Origin: Stomoxys calcitrans
Taxonomy: Eukaryota; Arthropoda; Insecta; Diptera; Muscidae
Assembly (NCBI RefSeq): GCF_963082655.1
Contig: NC_081553.1
Location: 67,620,951 to 67,684,950 of the forward strand
Direction: 5' to 3'
DNA: 64,000 nucleotides
Shown here: positions 11,800 through 21,822 of the stretch, in pieces
Numbering within the stretch: position 1 is the first letter of the stretch
Layout of the letters: each line of letters begins with the position of its first letter
The notes under the pieces: model-generated
The model's database searches: none
Told to the model about the DNA's origin: nothing
Seen by the model: the letters and a program-made list of their open reading frames with translations, nothing else
Position numbers and translations under genes: made by a program

Positions 11800-12060
11800 T
11801 TTTATTTTTTTGGGTGTAGGGATCCGACTGGATTCAAAGCTGCCCTATGCAGAGCAAATCCAGCACGTGACAACAAAGGCAGCTGGGATAACGGCGGAAC
11901 TCAGTCGGCTAATGGCAAATATAGGTGGGCCTCTCCCGTGCACACGTAGACTTTTAATGGAGATATGTAATAGCATCCTATGAGACCAGACAACATGCCG
12001 AGCGAAATCCCTGCTCTCGGTACAGAGGACGACGGCTCTAAGGGTCATACGGGTCGCCTT
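11800..12060 (+). pseudogene. R1-like reverse transcriptase thumb fragment
   Basis: A plus-strand frame reads VGIRLDSKLPYAEQIQHV, then KAAGITAELSRLMANIGGP and RRLLMEICNSILYE. In R1-clade RTs a LGV.LD..L.F..H block, a K......L..LM.N.GGP block and a L....V.SILLYG block follow the palm domain, and this order is kept here. The reading then loses frame. It has opposite polarity to the C-terminal fragment on its left, although in an intact element the two lie in line. Confidence 0.65.
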
Positions 12061-12156
12061 TTAAATTTCTGGATTGGACTAACCTTGTGTTGCAATCAGT
12101 CAACTCTATCGTAAAGCTTGACATTTTTAAGGTTAAACGTACTCAGAATGTTTTGA

Positions 12157-13189
12157 TATACGAGCGCTATTTGTATTATATACAGTAACTTCATCTCGCC
12201 CAAAAAATGGAATTAAATCGTGAACATTTTCGTGCGAAACTTTTTTACAACTTTCGACGAAGATTAACTCAACAACTGTGCATCGATGAACTCACATAAA
12301 TTTTTGTCGATGAAGCTTCATCAAGGACCAGTGTTTATCGATGGTATGGTGAATTCAACCGAGGTCGTAGTTTACTCCAAGACCAATTTCGTGAAGGTCT
12401 TCCAAAATCAGTGGTTGTTCCAAAAACCATTGATGCTGTGCGCCAGCTGATATTGCAAGATCGTAATATGATCTATCGTTAGATTGGGACAACCTTAGGC
12501 AATAGTGCATGGGCACTTGTTCGCATTGAATTCACACAATTTGTCAAACACTCAAAAAACAGGTTCGTGTCGATTGGTCGAAAGAAATGCTCCAAAACTA
12601 CGATCGCAGTGCTTCGAAACACGTCTATAACATCGTGACAGTTGATGAATCGTGGATTTACGCCCGAAAGTAAACAGCAGTCGAATGTATGGGTGTTTCA
12701 AGAAGAACCAAATCAAACAAAAATTGCTCACGCATGAAATACTTCCAAGCAAAATGATCGCCTGTTTTTTTCGGAAAAACAGGACATGTCACAATCCTAC
12801 TACTAGAACAACGCAAAACAGTCAATTCTGAGTGGTATACAACCATTTGTTTGTCAGTTGTCTTCCAAGAAATCAGGAAATCCAACCTCCTAAGACGTAT
12901 CACTCTTCACCACGACAATGCGAGCTCTCACACTTTTTTGTATTCCCGTACGTAAACATTTAAAGGAGAGGTCTACGCTTTTCGATACCTGCTGAAGCGG
13001 TTGATGCGTTCAGAATGCATGTTTTGGAGATATCACAATCTGAGTGGCAACAGTATTTCGATAATTGATTCAAACGCATGCAAAATGTATAGATCTGGGG
13101 AACATTTTGAAAAACAATACAGCGATTTTCTATGATTAATATTTGTTTTTGTACTCTAACCCCCAAATAAAAAAGGCAACCCTCGTATA
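12157..13189 (+). pseudogene. Mariner element with dead transposase
   Basis: Coding traces begin at ATG 12207 with MELNREHFRAKLFYNFRRRL. They continue through SSRTSVYRWYGEFNRGRSLL, the first catalytic block VTVDESWI (about 12630-12655) and the second block LHHDNASSHT (about 12905-12935), ending with a MHVLEISQSEWQQYFDN-like C-terminus. Many stops and frameshifts occur. The segment carrying the third catalytic Asp is deleted between NASSHT and the FPYVK-like block near 12940. The right end reads GGCAACCCTCGTATA; the left end near 12159 (TATACGAGCGCT) is a degraded inverted match, with TA at the edge. Confidence 0.8.
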
Positions 13190-15111
13190 TTCATCCCGTA
13201 GAGTCGAAAAATGTCACCGCGCAGACCTATCTCCATTATCTCAACAAGCCCATAAAGCAACGAACGACCTGGGGCTCTAAGTCAACGATTCATTGGTGCA
13301 TAGCAAGAGTAACGAAGATGCTTCAACCGACATTAATCGGCTTCAAACGATCACATGATTATGTTTGGAAGATTTATGTAGCGTTGAGTAGGACCCCCCA
13401 TTCACAAGTCAAATTTCATAATCTATTGGAGGTGGATGCATCTGGCACTTCACCCCAAAAGCTTAATACCCATTGGAGGATTTTTCAGAGTGGACGGGTT
13501 CATTCATATACTTGCTCATTAAGCAAAGTTTCAGACCCTAACAACAATCTTCCTTATTGTGCCACATGCCATTTTTAAGAAGTTTTTAGGACAAGGCGGC
13601 CCAAGACATTTGATCACAAGTTTGGTTGTAAGAGTCCTAATCATTTCATGACGCTTTAGTTTTAGTTGCATATTGTCATGATCAGGCTCGTTGTCTACTT
13701 CATGTGGGACTTGAAATGTTGGATACTCTTCTCCCAACTATCCCACATTTGAGACATACATTGTCTTAATAACGATGTATATTATTTGGAGAAGTTTTGG
13801 GATAGCTTAAGGGAAATTCATCTATGGATTTTCCGAAAATTACCGCAAGAGAGTTCTTGGTCGCATAGGTTGAATTATTGCCTATAGTGCTGAAGGCTTG
13901 TATAAAAATCCTATAAACATCAGAAAAAGTGTTTAGAGGTTGTTAACGGTTAACCATTTGTCTTGAGATGTGTAAAACTTTTCTGCCAAGAAGTTTTGCT
14001 CAGCCCGAAGTGCCTTATATTACAGGGAAAGTTGAATCGGCGGTTATTGATGGGACAAATCACACTTCTTTTCCTTTATATGTCTGTGAGCAAATTTGCA
14101 AATTGTTCATAGAAGTAGTACACTCAAATTGATTTTATAACTCTTTTTTTTAACAATGGGTCAAGGAAATGTACTGAAACATTTCTTTAACACCAAATTT
14201 TTTCCACATTATTTTTTTTAATGGAAATTTTTAGCTCATTAAAATAGTTGAAGCAATTTAATTTTCATTAAAATTTCCAATAGACTTTAATTATCATTGG
14301 AAATTGCATAAAGCTTTAATGGCCATACAATATTTTGCCATAGTATGATTTGGATTCGTAATTCTGCGACCATACGTTAAAAGACGGCTGTATTGAAAAT
14401 GCAATACGCATTTTGTACGTTAATGAGAGTTTGCTTGAGTACGATTCTCACCTCCCTTAAAGTGGATCTTTGAGTGTCATTAAATTTGTTTTTAATTGGC
14501 GCGTTTTTTTAATTAACTTTTGTAGTTGTTTGATTTAACCGTCATTTACAGACATTTTTCGCTTGCCTTGCTACTTTTACTTTCATTCAAAGAGATTTTC
14601 AGGGTGGATACGATGTTATTACACAATCACCTTGTTGGGTTATATTTTTTTTCACTCAACTTCTTTTCTTCTTTATTTTTTATTTTTGGTTCAGCAATTA
14701 CGATATTATCAAGAAATCACTTTCGTCTACAACAACATCAACAATACGAGAGCCTCTCAAAGTACCGGAAAAAGACAGAGCAATCAAGTTGGCCACAAAG
14801 GTTTTTGTGGCATTAATTGCGTCTCTGTACCTTGGGCCAAACACCAAATGGAGAAGATGAAGAAGTTTGGTTGCTGCCAGCTCGTGGCTGGTGGGCTTGT
14901 TTATTATTTCTATTACTATGGTGTTTTTTTTCTTTTTTTATTATTAAAACAAGTTTAAGGGCATTAAATGGTAATGATTATAAACATATTTGCGTAGAGG
15001 AGTTGTGTAAGCTATTCAATTACACATCTAAATGTTTGTCTTTATATGCTGATATGGTGAAAAATTCGATATAAAAATAAATAGATATTTCTATAGAAAT
15101 TGTATTTAAAC
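13190..15111. other. Unassigned sequence
   Basis: I see no gene. From about 13570 to 13740 there are weak echoes of Helitron family A (GGCGGCCC, CATATTGTCATGATCAGG), perhaps an ancient minus-strand copy. From 14130 to 14350 the sequence is rich in ATTAAAAT/TTTAAT blocks. Overlapping plus-strand frames at 14526-15074 are rich in Phe and Leu because of poly-T and have no recognised domain. Confidence 0.4.
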
Positions 15112-16212
15112 AATAGAATAAAATAAAATACAATAAAATACAATAAAATAAAATAAAATAAAATAAAATAAAATAAAATAAAATAAAATAAAATAAAATA
15201 AAATAAAATAAAATAAAATAAAATAAAATAAAATAAAATAAAATAAAATAAAATAAAATAAAATAAAATAAAATAAAATAAAATAAAATAAAATAAAATA
15301 AAATAAAATAAAATAAAATAAAATAAAATAAAATAAAATAAAATAATATAAAATAAAATACAATAAAATAAAATAAAATAAAAAAAAATAAAATAAAATA
15401 AAATAAAATAAAATAAAATAAAATAAAATAAAATAAAAAATAAAATAAAATAAAATAAAATAAAATAAAATAAAATAAAATAAAATAAAATAAAAATAAC
15501 ATAAAAAAATAAAATAAAATAAAATAAAATAAAATAAAATAAAATAAAATGAAATGAAATAAAATAAAATAAAATAAAATAAAATAAAATAAAATAAAAT
15601 AAAATAAAATAAAATAAAATAAAATAAAATAAAATAAAATAAAATAAAATAAAATAAAATAAAATAAAATAAAATAAAATAAAATAAAATAAAATAAAAT
15701 AAAATAAAATAAAATAAAATAAAATAAAATAAAATAAAAATAACATAAAAAAATAAAATAAAATAAAAATAACATAAAAAAATAAAATAAAATAAAATGA
15801 AATGAAATAAAATAAAATAAAGTAAAATAAAATGAAATGAAATGAAATGAAATGAAATGAAATAACATAAAATAAAACAAAATAAAATAAAATAAAATAA
15901 AATAAAATAAAATAAAATAAAATAAAATAAAATAAAATAAAATAAAATAAAATAAAATAAAATAAAATAAAATAAAACAAAATAAAATAAAATAAAATAA
16001 AATAAAATAAAATAAAATAAAATAAAATAAAATAAAATAAAATAAAATAAAATAAAAATAAAATAAAATAAAAAAATAAAATAAAATAAAATAAAATAAA
16101 ATAAAATAAAATAAAATAAAAAAATAAAATAAAATAAAATAAAATAAAATAAAATAAAATAAAATAAAATAAAATAAAATTAAATTAAATAAGAAAAAAT
16201 AAAATAAAATAA
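15112..16212. repeat. (AAAAT)n microsatellite, about 1.1 kb
   Basis: About 220 tandem AAAAT/AAATA pentamers run almost without a break. Variant units include AAATG clusters (about 15550 and 15790-15865), AAACA, and a compound variant AATAACATAAAAAAATAAAA seen near 15495, 15738 and 15768. On the minus strand it translates to an endless ILFYF pattern, giving apparent ORFs of up to 312 codons that are artefacts. Confidence 0.97.
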
Positions 16213-16753
16213 CACAAGTTGGTAAGCTCTAAAACAATAGCTGAAAAAGAAGAAAACGGATATAAGGAATAATATTAGATCTAAATTCGTAACTTTGACT
16301 CCAAAATAGCGCTTAGGTTGTGAGGTTAGTGAACATGACAGGCTGAAGGACGAAAGTAGCCAATAGTTTCATTTTGGATGAGATAGATACTCAGGATATG
16401 TTGAGGAATGTCTCGGACAATCTGAACCAAGAACCAAATTTTGATATGTATTTTTAGCAAATGCATTCTTTCAGGGGAGATTGAATGGCGTATGCCAATT
16501 TTTAATGATAATATTTTAGGAATTCTTCAAAATGGACTCAAGAACGGATTTCGAGATCTATTCAAGCGCACTGAATCTTTATATACACTCATAGAAAAAA
16601 GATTGATGAAAATGCTGAATATTAGTGGCTAATTTTGCTGCTATTGTAGCAGCAATAGTTCTACAATTTCAGAGCAGCAGGCTGACTCCTGAAAAGGCAG
16701 TTGTTTGCTGAAAATGACTGCTGCTTAATTATGAAGGGGATGTTAGAGGAAAC

Positions 16754-16833
16754 AAGTAAAAATGTGCTAAGTTCGGTCGTTATATACCCTCCACCTTGGA
16801 TCGTATTTGTCGAGTTCTTTTCCCATTATCTCT
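16754..16833 (+). mobile_element. DINE-1-like B2 head fragment
   Basis: It contains AACAAGTAAAAATGTGCTAA, GTTCGGTCG, TATATACCCTCCACCTTGG and TCGTATTTGTCGAGTTC, matching the first 80 bp of the B2 element at 31051. It ends at the second copy of the surrounding duplication, so the rest was probably lost in the event that made the duplication. Confidence 0.75.
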
Positions 16834-16929
16834 CTCTCAAAAACGGTTTTCGAGATCTATTCCAGTGCACTGAATCTTTACATACACTCATAGAAAAAAG
16901 TTTGATGAAAATAGCATGCACATACACTG

Positions 16930-17245
16930 GAGGCCACCGTAGCGCAGAGGTTAGCATGTCCGCCTATGACGCTGAACGCCTGGGTTCGAATCCTGGCGAG
17001 ATCATCAGAAAAAATTTTCAGCTGTGGTTTTCCTCTCCTAATTCTGGCAACATTTGTGAGGTACTATGCCATGTAAAACTTCTCTCTAAAGAGTTGTCGC
17101 ACTGCGGCTCGCCGTTCGGACTCGGCTATAAAAAGGAGGTCCCTTATCATTGAGCTTTAATTTGAATCGGACTGCACTCATTTATATGTGAGAAGTTTGC
17201 CCCCGTTCCTTAGTGGAATGTTCATAAGCAAAATTTGCATTTTTG
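16930..17245 (+). mobile_element. Full-length tRNA-derived SINE
   Basis: The 316-bp element has identical 9-bp flanks, CATACACTG (16921-16929 and 17246-17254). The tRNA-like head (about 80 bp) contains a box A-like TAGCGCAGAGGTTAGCATG and a box B GGGTTCGAATCC, the internal RNA polymerase III promoter. The body and a 3' part ending GGAATGTTCATAAGCAAAAT follow. The head resembles a tRNA gene but lacks a proper 3' acceptor arm and continues into the SINE body, so it is not a functional tRNA. LINE machinery is presumably needed for its movement; the partner is not identified. Confidence 0.9.
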
Positions 17246-17414
17246 CATACACTGCCTGCTGAGTATTAGTAGCTAATCTTGCTACTATTATAGCATTAGT
17301 TCTGGTATTACAGCAGTAGTTGTACAATTTCAGAGCAGCAGGCTGACTCCAGAAAAGCCTGTTGTTTGCTGAAAATAACCGCTGCTTAATTATGAAGGGG
17401 ATGTTAGAAGAAAC

Positions 17415-17835
17415 AAGTAAAAGCATGCAAAGTTCGGCCGGGCCGAATCTTATATACCCTCAACCATGGATCGTATTTGTCAAGTTCTTTTCCCGATATC
17501 TTTTTTTAGGCAAACATACGATAAAAGGAAAGAATAGCTATGACATTGGAGCTATAATATCAAGTTATCGTCCTATTCGGGCCATAATTGAATTGAATAT
17601 TGGAGACCACAGTAGAAGTGGTTGTATAAAATTTCAGACAATTCGAATAAAAATTGCGACCTAAGTGGTTCAAGAAGTAAAATAGCGAAATCGTTTTATA
17701 TGGGTGCTGTATCAGGCTATAGACCGATTCAGACCATAAGTGACACGAATGTTGAAGTTCATGGGAGAAGTAATGGTAAAAAATGTCAGCTAAATCGGAT
17801 AATAATTGCATTTTTGCTGTTTTGAATACCAAAGT
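17415..17835 (+). mobile_element. DINE-1-like B2 element, 5' part
   Basis: The head ACAAGTAAAAGCATGC is followed by GGCCGGGCCGAATCTTATAT and ACCCTCAACCATGGATCG, then two interior units with TATATGGGTGCTGTATCAGG and AGACCGATTCAGACC. Homology fades near 17820. No microsatellite or tail block is attached; a hAT MITE follows after a short gap. Confidence 0.8.
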
Positions 17836-17857
17836 TGGTTCAGTGTATCGTTGAGAC

Positions 17858-18391
17858 CAGAGATGTGCGCGTGAATTGTGAGTTGTTGAGTCACGCGTGA
17901 TCCATGAGGGAGATCCAAATCCAGCCACGTGATCGTTAGTAACCGTGATTGAATTAAAATATTTCGTGCATGAGCGTGAGTGAAATCATGTTCACGACTC
18001 ACGAGAAAATCACAAAAAACTAAGTTTTTTGTATGCTCTTAAATCATATGGCATTTTAGCGTACAAATCAGAGAACTACATAAACCCAAAATTTGGCACT
18101 CAATAGCCACTTTTGACCAAAGCAATTGTCTGTATCGCATGCCGCATAAAATTAAAGTTAGCTAGAAACACACATACATGTTCAATAGAGTGAGAGATTC
18201 GTTCAGTGGATGTGATTTGATTTTTATTTGGTCGACCGAAATCGTGTGAGTGGCTCGTGACTCGTCATTCTCTCGTGAGTTGTAGTTTTCTCGCGAATGC
18301 CTCAAGATTATCTCGTGAGTCGAGCGTGAGCATTTGTGAATACAATTTTTGTCTCGTGAGCGTGTGTTAATCACTCACACGCACATCGCTA
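17858..18391. mobile_element. hAT-type MITE
   Basis: The ends are CAGAGATGTGCGCGTGA on the left and the complement of TAGCGATGTGCGTGTGA on the right. They are flanked by an exact 8-bp direct repeat, GTTGAGAC (17850-17857 and 18392-18399), the target-duplication length of hAT transposons. The subterminal regions are crowded with CTCGTGAG, CACGTGA and GAGCGTGAG motifs on both sides, plausible transposase-binding sites. The 534-bp interior has no transposase ORF, so it is non-autonomous. Confidence 0.85.
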
Positions 18392-18663
18392 GTTGAGACT
18401 ACCAAAAATTGGTGTGGTTGTTTGCAGAATAAATGTATTATACGACAAAATCCATTGGTACCAACATAGTATGAAGGCAAAGCAAGATGATTGGCAAAAG
18501 GTGTTTTTGCAAATATTATGTATTTCAAAGAAAACTTAAGAATAAAAAGTGTCCCAGAAAAAATCGTACATAGTTCGCTAGAACTCATCGTTGGGTGGGC
18601 TACCCACTCAGCTTAACCTAATCTTTCCTTGTTTTTATAAAAGGTCGCTAAGAAAGATATCTT

Positions 18664-18840
18664 AATATACCCTCCCCCATAGGATGAGAGTATACTAACA
18701 TTGTTATTTCATTTGTAACACATCGAAATGTGGGTTTAAAACCCCATAAAATATAAAAATATATATTCTTGGTCGTCATGACATTTTAAGTCTATCTAGC
18801 CATATCCGTTCTTCTGTTTCTCTGTCGAAACCACGCTAAC
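18664..18840 (-). mobile_element. DINE-1-like tail fragment
   Basis: Read on the minus strand it ends in CATCCTATGGGGGAGGGTAT-like sequence. Upstream it has ATGACGACCAAGAATATAT, a degraded CAGA/CGGA microsatellite and TTAGCGTGGTTTCGACAGA, the conserved tail of B2-type elements. The head and interior are missing. A LINE fragment starts about 20 bp further right. Confidence 0.75.
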
Positions 18841-18859
18841 TTTTGAAAAAGTTAGGTTA

Positions 18860-20535
18860 GGAACAGGTGGATAAATTGTGAGTCCCATGACATAAATATA
18901 AGGGAGAAAGTGGCACAAGGCACGCCACAGGAGGCATTTTATCGCCATTCCTATGGGTGACCAGCATAAACGACATATTACGGATGCTGACTGAGGAGGG
19001 ATTTGAACGAGCTATGCAGAAGGGCCTAAAGGGTCTTCCATATGGCATAAGACTGGCATAGATCCAGAGGTCTCAATGTTAACCCAGAGAAGACTGAAAT
19101 ATGCCTGTTCACGAGGAAGACGAAGGCTCACAAATGTTCGTCACTATGTAGCCGGGCTGTAAGTTAGAATTAGTGCCTGAATGCGAGGATAGTCCACTGG
19201 CTCTACAGGAGCGTAATTAGACCAATACTTACTTACGCCTCACTAGTTTGGTGGACTGCTATGTAGAAAAAGTGCAACATAAGGACCATACCACGGGTTC
19301 AGAGAATATGTTGTCTTGGCATAGGCGGAGCGATGAGGACCACGCCCATTAGGGCACTGGAGACTATTCTAGATATCCAACCCATTGACATACAGATTAA
19401 GTGTGAGTCAGCCACTGCGGCTATGAGACTTAAGGCGATGGGAGAATGGATTGAGGATGGGAGCAGCTCATACCATCGCGGTATAATCGAGGCGACGATA
19501 GGAAACCTTGAAGGAAGGGGAGAGGTTTCCGATTGGATACCTCAGATGACCCTTGAAGTCGGGTGGGATACACTGCTGCCATAGGCACAGTCTTGGATTG
19601 GCGGAACCCTAGTATTCCCATCTGTAAGATCATGTTACACGGATGGTACAAAGCTAGAGGACAGAGTGGAAATGGGGGTTTACATTGAGAACCCAGGGAC
19701 TGAGTTGGTTTTAGATTGTCTAACCATAATACGGCCCTGAAGGCGGAGATCCGGGCGATCACGGAATGTGTGAAGTGGTCTCGTGCTAACGCGAGGACTT
19801 GGCATTTCGGGTGGACGCAGTCCCATTTAAGGGTGTGGGCGATTAATGCGCATGCAACCCTGTAGAACAGCAAAACGGTCGGTAGGATGGCGAAAATCCT
19901 ATGGGGGGATACAGATGGTGAGAAGACGATGTTATTACTAAAAGGAATCAAGAAGGAGGTCAGTATAGCTATTGGTATCATAACGAGGCACATAGGGGAA
20001 ATGAAAGGCCAGACGATTTGGCGGTGAAGGCTAGAGGACTGCCGTCAATAAACTTGGTTAACCCGAAGCATTTCGGGTCGACGTAGTCCCATTTAAGAGT
20101 GTGGGCGATAAATGCGCATGCATCCCTGTGGAACAGCGAAATGGTCGGTAGGATGGCGAAAATCCTATGGGGGGATCCAGATCGTGAGAATACGAGGCTA
20201 TTACTGAAAGGAAGCAAGAAGGAGGTCAGTATAGCTATTGGTATCATAATGGTACACATAGGGGAAATGAAGGGCCAGACGATTTGGCAGTGAAGGCCAA
20301 AGGACTGCCGTCAATAAACTTGGTTAACCGCGAAGCTTTTCCGGTCGACGCAGTCCGAGTTAAGGAAGGGGGCGACGAATTCGCATCCAACATTGTGGAA
20401 CAGCGAATCGATCAGTAGGACGGCGAAAATCCTATGGGGGGATCCAGATCGTGAAAAGACGAGGCCATTACTGAAAGGAAGCAAGAAGGAGGTCAGTATA
20501 GGTATTGGTATCATAACGGTACACATAGGAATACG
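18860..20535 (+). pseudogene. R1/LOA-like LINE L1: RT, RNase H and C-terminus remnants
   Basis: The 5'-truncated element starts in the RT just before the palm (a GTRHATGGILSPFLWVT-like sequence). The next block passes from TEEG straight to ERAMQKG, missing the YADD-containing segment that is kept in L2. An open frame at 19333-19584 corresponds to residues 24-106 of the L2 RNase H ORF. RNase H is broken. The C-terminal segment (HASLWNSEMVGRMAKILWGD and KGSKKEVSIAIGI) is repeated three times from 19840 to 20535, with a period of about 266 bp. The polyadenylation end is absent; RTE sequence follows directly. Confidence 0.75.
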
Positions 20536-20540
20536 AGATC

Positions 20541-21822
20541 ACTTATGTGAAATCGTTTGCCACTGCGCCATTATATCATCGGAACAAGGAGTGCTTTCAT
20601 CAAGCAGTTGGGTTAGTCGAGTGGAGTATGCCGCTGCCATTCGTTGTGTTTGCAGCTTTTCAATGTCCAGCTTCCGTGCAGTGTCAGATCGTACTTTCCT
20701 CGCCATGTTCAAAAGGGTGCGAACCTTTGCTGCAACAAGGTAATGATCTGAATCTATATTCGCTCCACGGATCGATCGTACATCTAACACGTTCGATGAA
20801 TGCTTCCATCAATCACAACGTGATCAATTCGGTTTCTCGTGTTTTGATCGGGTGACAGCCATATGGCTTTGTGAATATTTTCTCTCTAGGCGCTCGTACA
20901 AAATATCCTTGGTCTGCTCGTCTTTGTCTTCCGTCGGGGCATGGGCACAAATAAGGCTTATGTTGGAGAATTTGGCTTTTATGCGGATTTTTGTTAGCCT
21001 CTCGTCCACCGGAGTAAAGCTGGAGACAAGGTGTTTCAGTCTCAGACTACCAACAAATCCACAGCCAAATTTATGCCTCGTGTTATGGCAGCTATAGTAT
21101 AGTTCATCACCGTTTGGTGTTGTAGTGACGCCATTCCCAGTCCATCGCACTTCCTGTAAGGCGGTAATATCTGACTTGTACTTCTCTATTACATCTGCCA
21201 GCGCGTCATCCACCGGAGTAAATCTGGAGACAAGGTGTTTCAGTTTCCGACTAATTACAAATCCACAGCCAAATTCATGCCTCGTGTTATGGCAGCTATA
21301 GAATAGTTCGTCACCGTTTGGTGTTGTAGTGACGCCATTCCCAGTCCATCGCACTACCTGTAAGGCGCTAACATCTGCCTTGTACTTCTCTAATACATCC
21401 GCCAGCGCGTATACTGCACCTCCTTTATAAAGAGTGCCGACATTCCAGATGCCGATTCGCAAATCATGGTCCTTTTTTCGTTTGCGTGGGTCCGGTTTTA
21501 CAATTCCTTTGTTTCTCATTGTAGTTCTCATAGTTTTCCGGGGGCGGGTTACTGGCCCAGCGCCCCAACCGCATGGGTTTTGTGGAATTGCACATGTATC
21601 CCTCGTTGTGGCGAGCAGCTTGCTCCAAGATTCGACGCTCGCTGTCAGCCGCCCCTTACCTGGGAACAGATGCTGATGTTGGCCGGGCGCGTCCACAGGT
21701 TGCGGATGGTGGAAAGCTCCGTTTTAAATGCGGAGTAGCTGCAAATGCGGCCGCGGGCAGTCAGCGATTTTCGAGAGGAGAGTCTCAGTGAGGAGTCAGG
21801 TGGCACTGGCTCTTAATTAAAT
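20541..21822 (-). pseudogene. RTE-like LINE endonuclease region
   Basis: The minus strand has a 290-codon frame (20824-21696) and, after a frameshift, an 83-codon frame (20539-20790). Motifs include LRIGIWNVGTLYKGGA (the N-terminal endonuclease strand), TALQEVRWTGNG (the QE catalytic motif) and, in the second frame, DVRSIRGANIDSDHYLVAAK (the SDH motif). This is the apurinic-type endonuclease of RTE LINEs, often annotated in insects as craniofacial development protein 2-like. Two in-frame 68-codon tandem copies cover LADVLEKYK to FTPVD; in the first copy QE has become QV. The 5' end merges into a palindrome at 21689-21972. No RT is attached. Confidence 0.75.

Larger units (their letters stand above)
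16520..17412. repeat. Direct duplication split by a SINE
   Basis: Copy 1 runs from about 16520 to 16753 and copy 2 from about 16838 to 16920 plus 17255 to 17412. Both contain GATTTCGAGATCTATTC or its variant, TACACTCATAGAAAAAAG, GTACAATTTCAGAGCAGC-type sequence, GCAGGCTGACTCC and TTAATTATGAAGGGGATG. Both end in AACAAGTAAAA, the head of a DINE-1-like B2 element. The SINE at 16930-17245 interrupts only copy 2. The unit has no recognised coding content. Confidence 0.75.

Noticed and set aside
14526..15074. Overlapping plus-strand ORFs rich in Phe, Leu and Tyr that look like membrane proteins
   Set aside because: They come from poly-T stretches, overlap each other in different frames and show no recognisable domain.
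15020..15980. Minus-strand ORFs of 286 and 312 codons made of ILFYF repeats
   Set aside because: They are translations of the (AAAAT)n array; a pentamer keeps all frames open. No gene.
16930..17010. tRNA-like sequence with boxes A and B (also 40351-40430)
   Set aside because: It continues into a conserved SINE body and has target duplications, so it is a SINE head and not a tRNA gene.
19430..19993. Minus-strand ORF of 187 codons (and 25670-25984, 26158-26421)
   Set aside because: They lie opposite the coding strand of the LINE RNase H and C-terminal region; shadow frames.
21434..21791. Plus-strand ORFs in the RTE region and palindrome
   Set aside because: They lie opposite the endonuclease frame and the palindrome arm; shadow frames without motifs.
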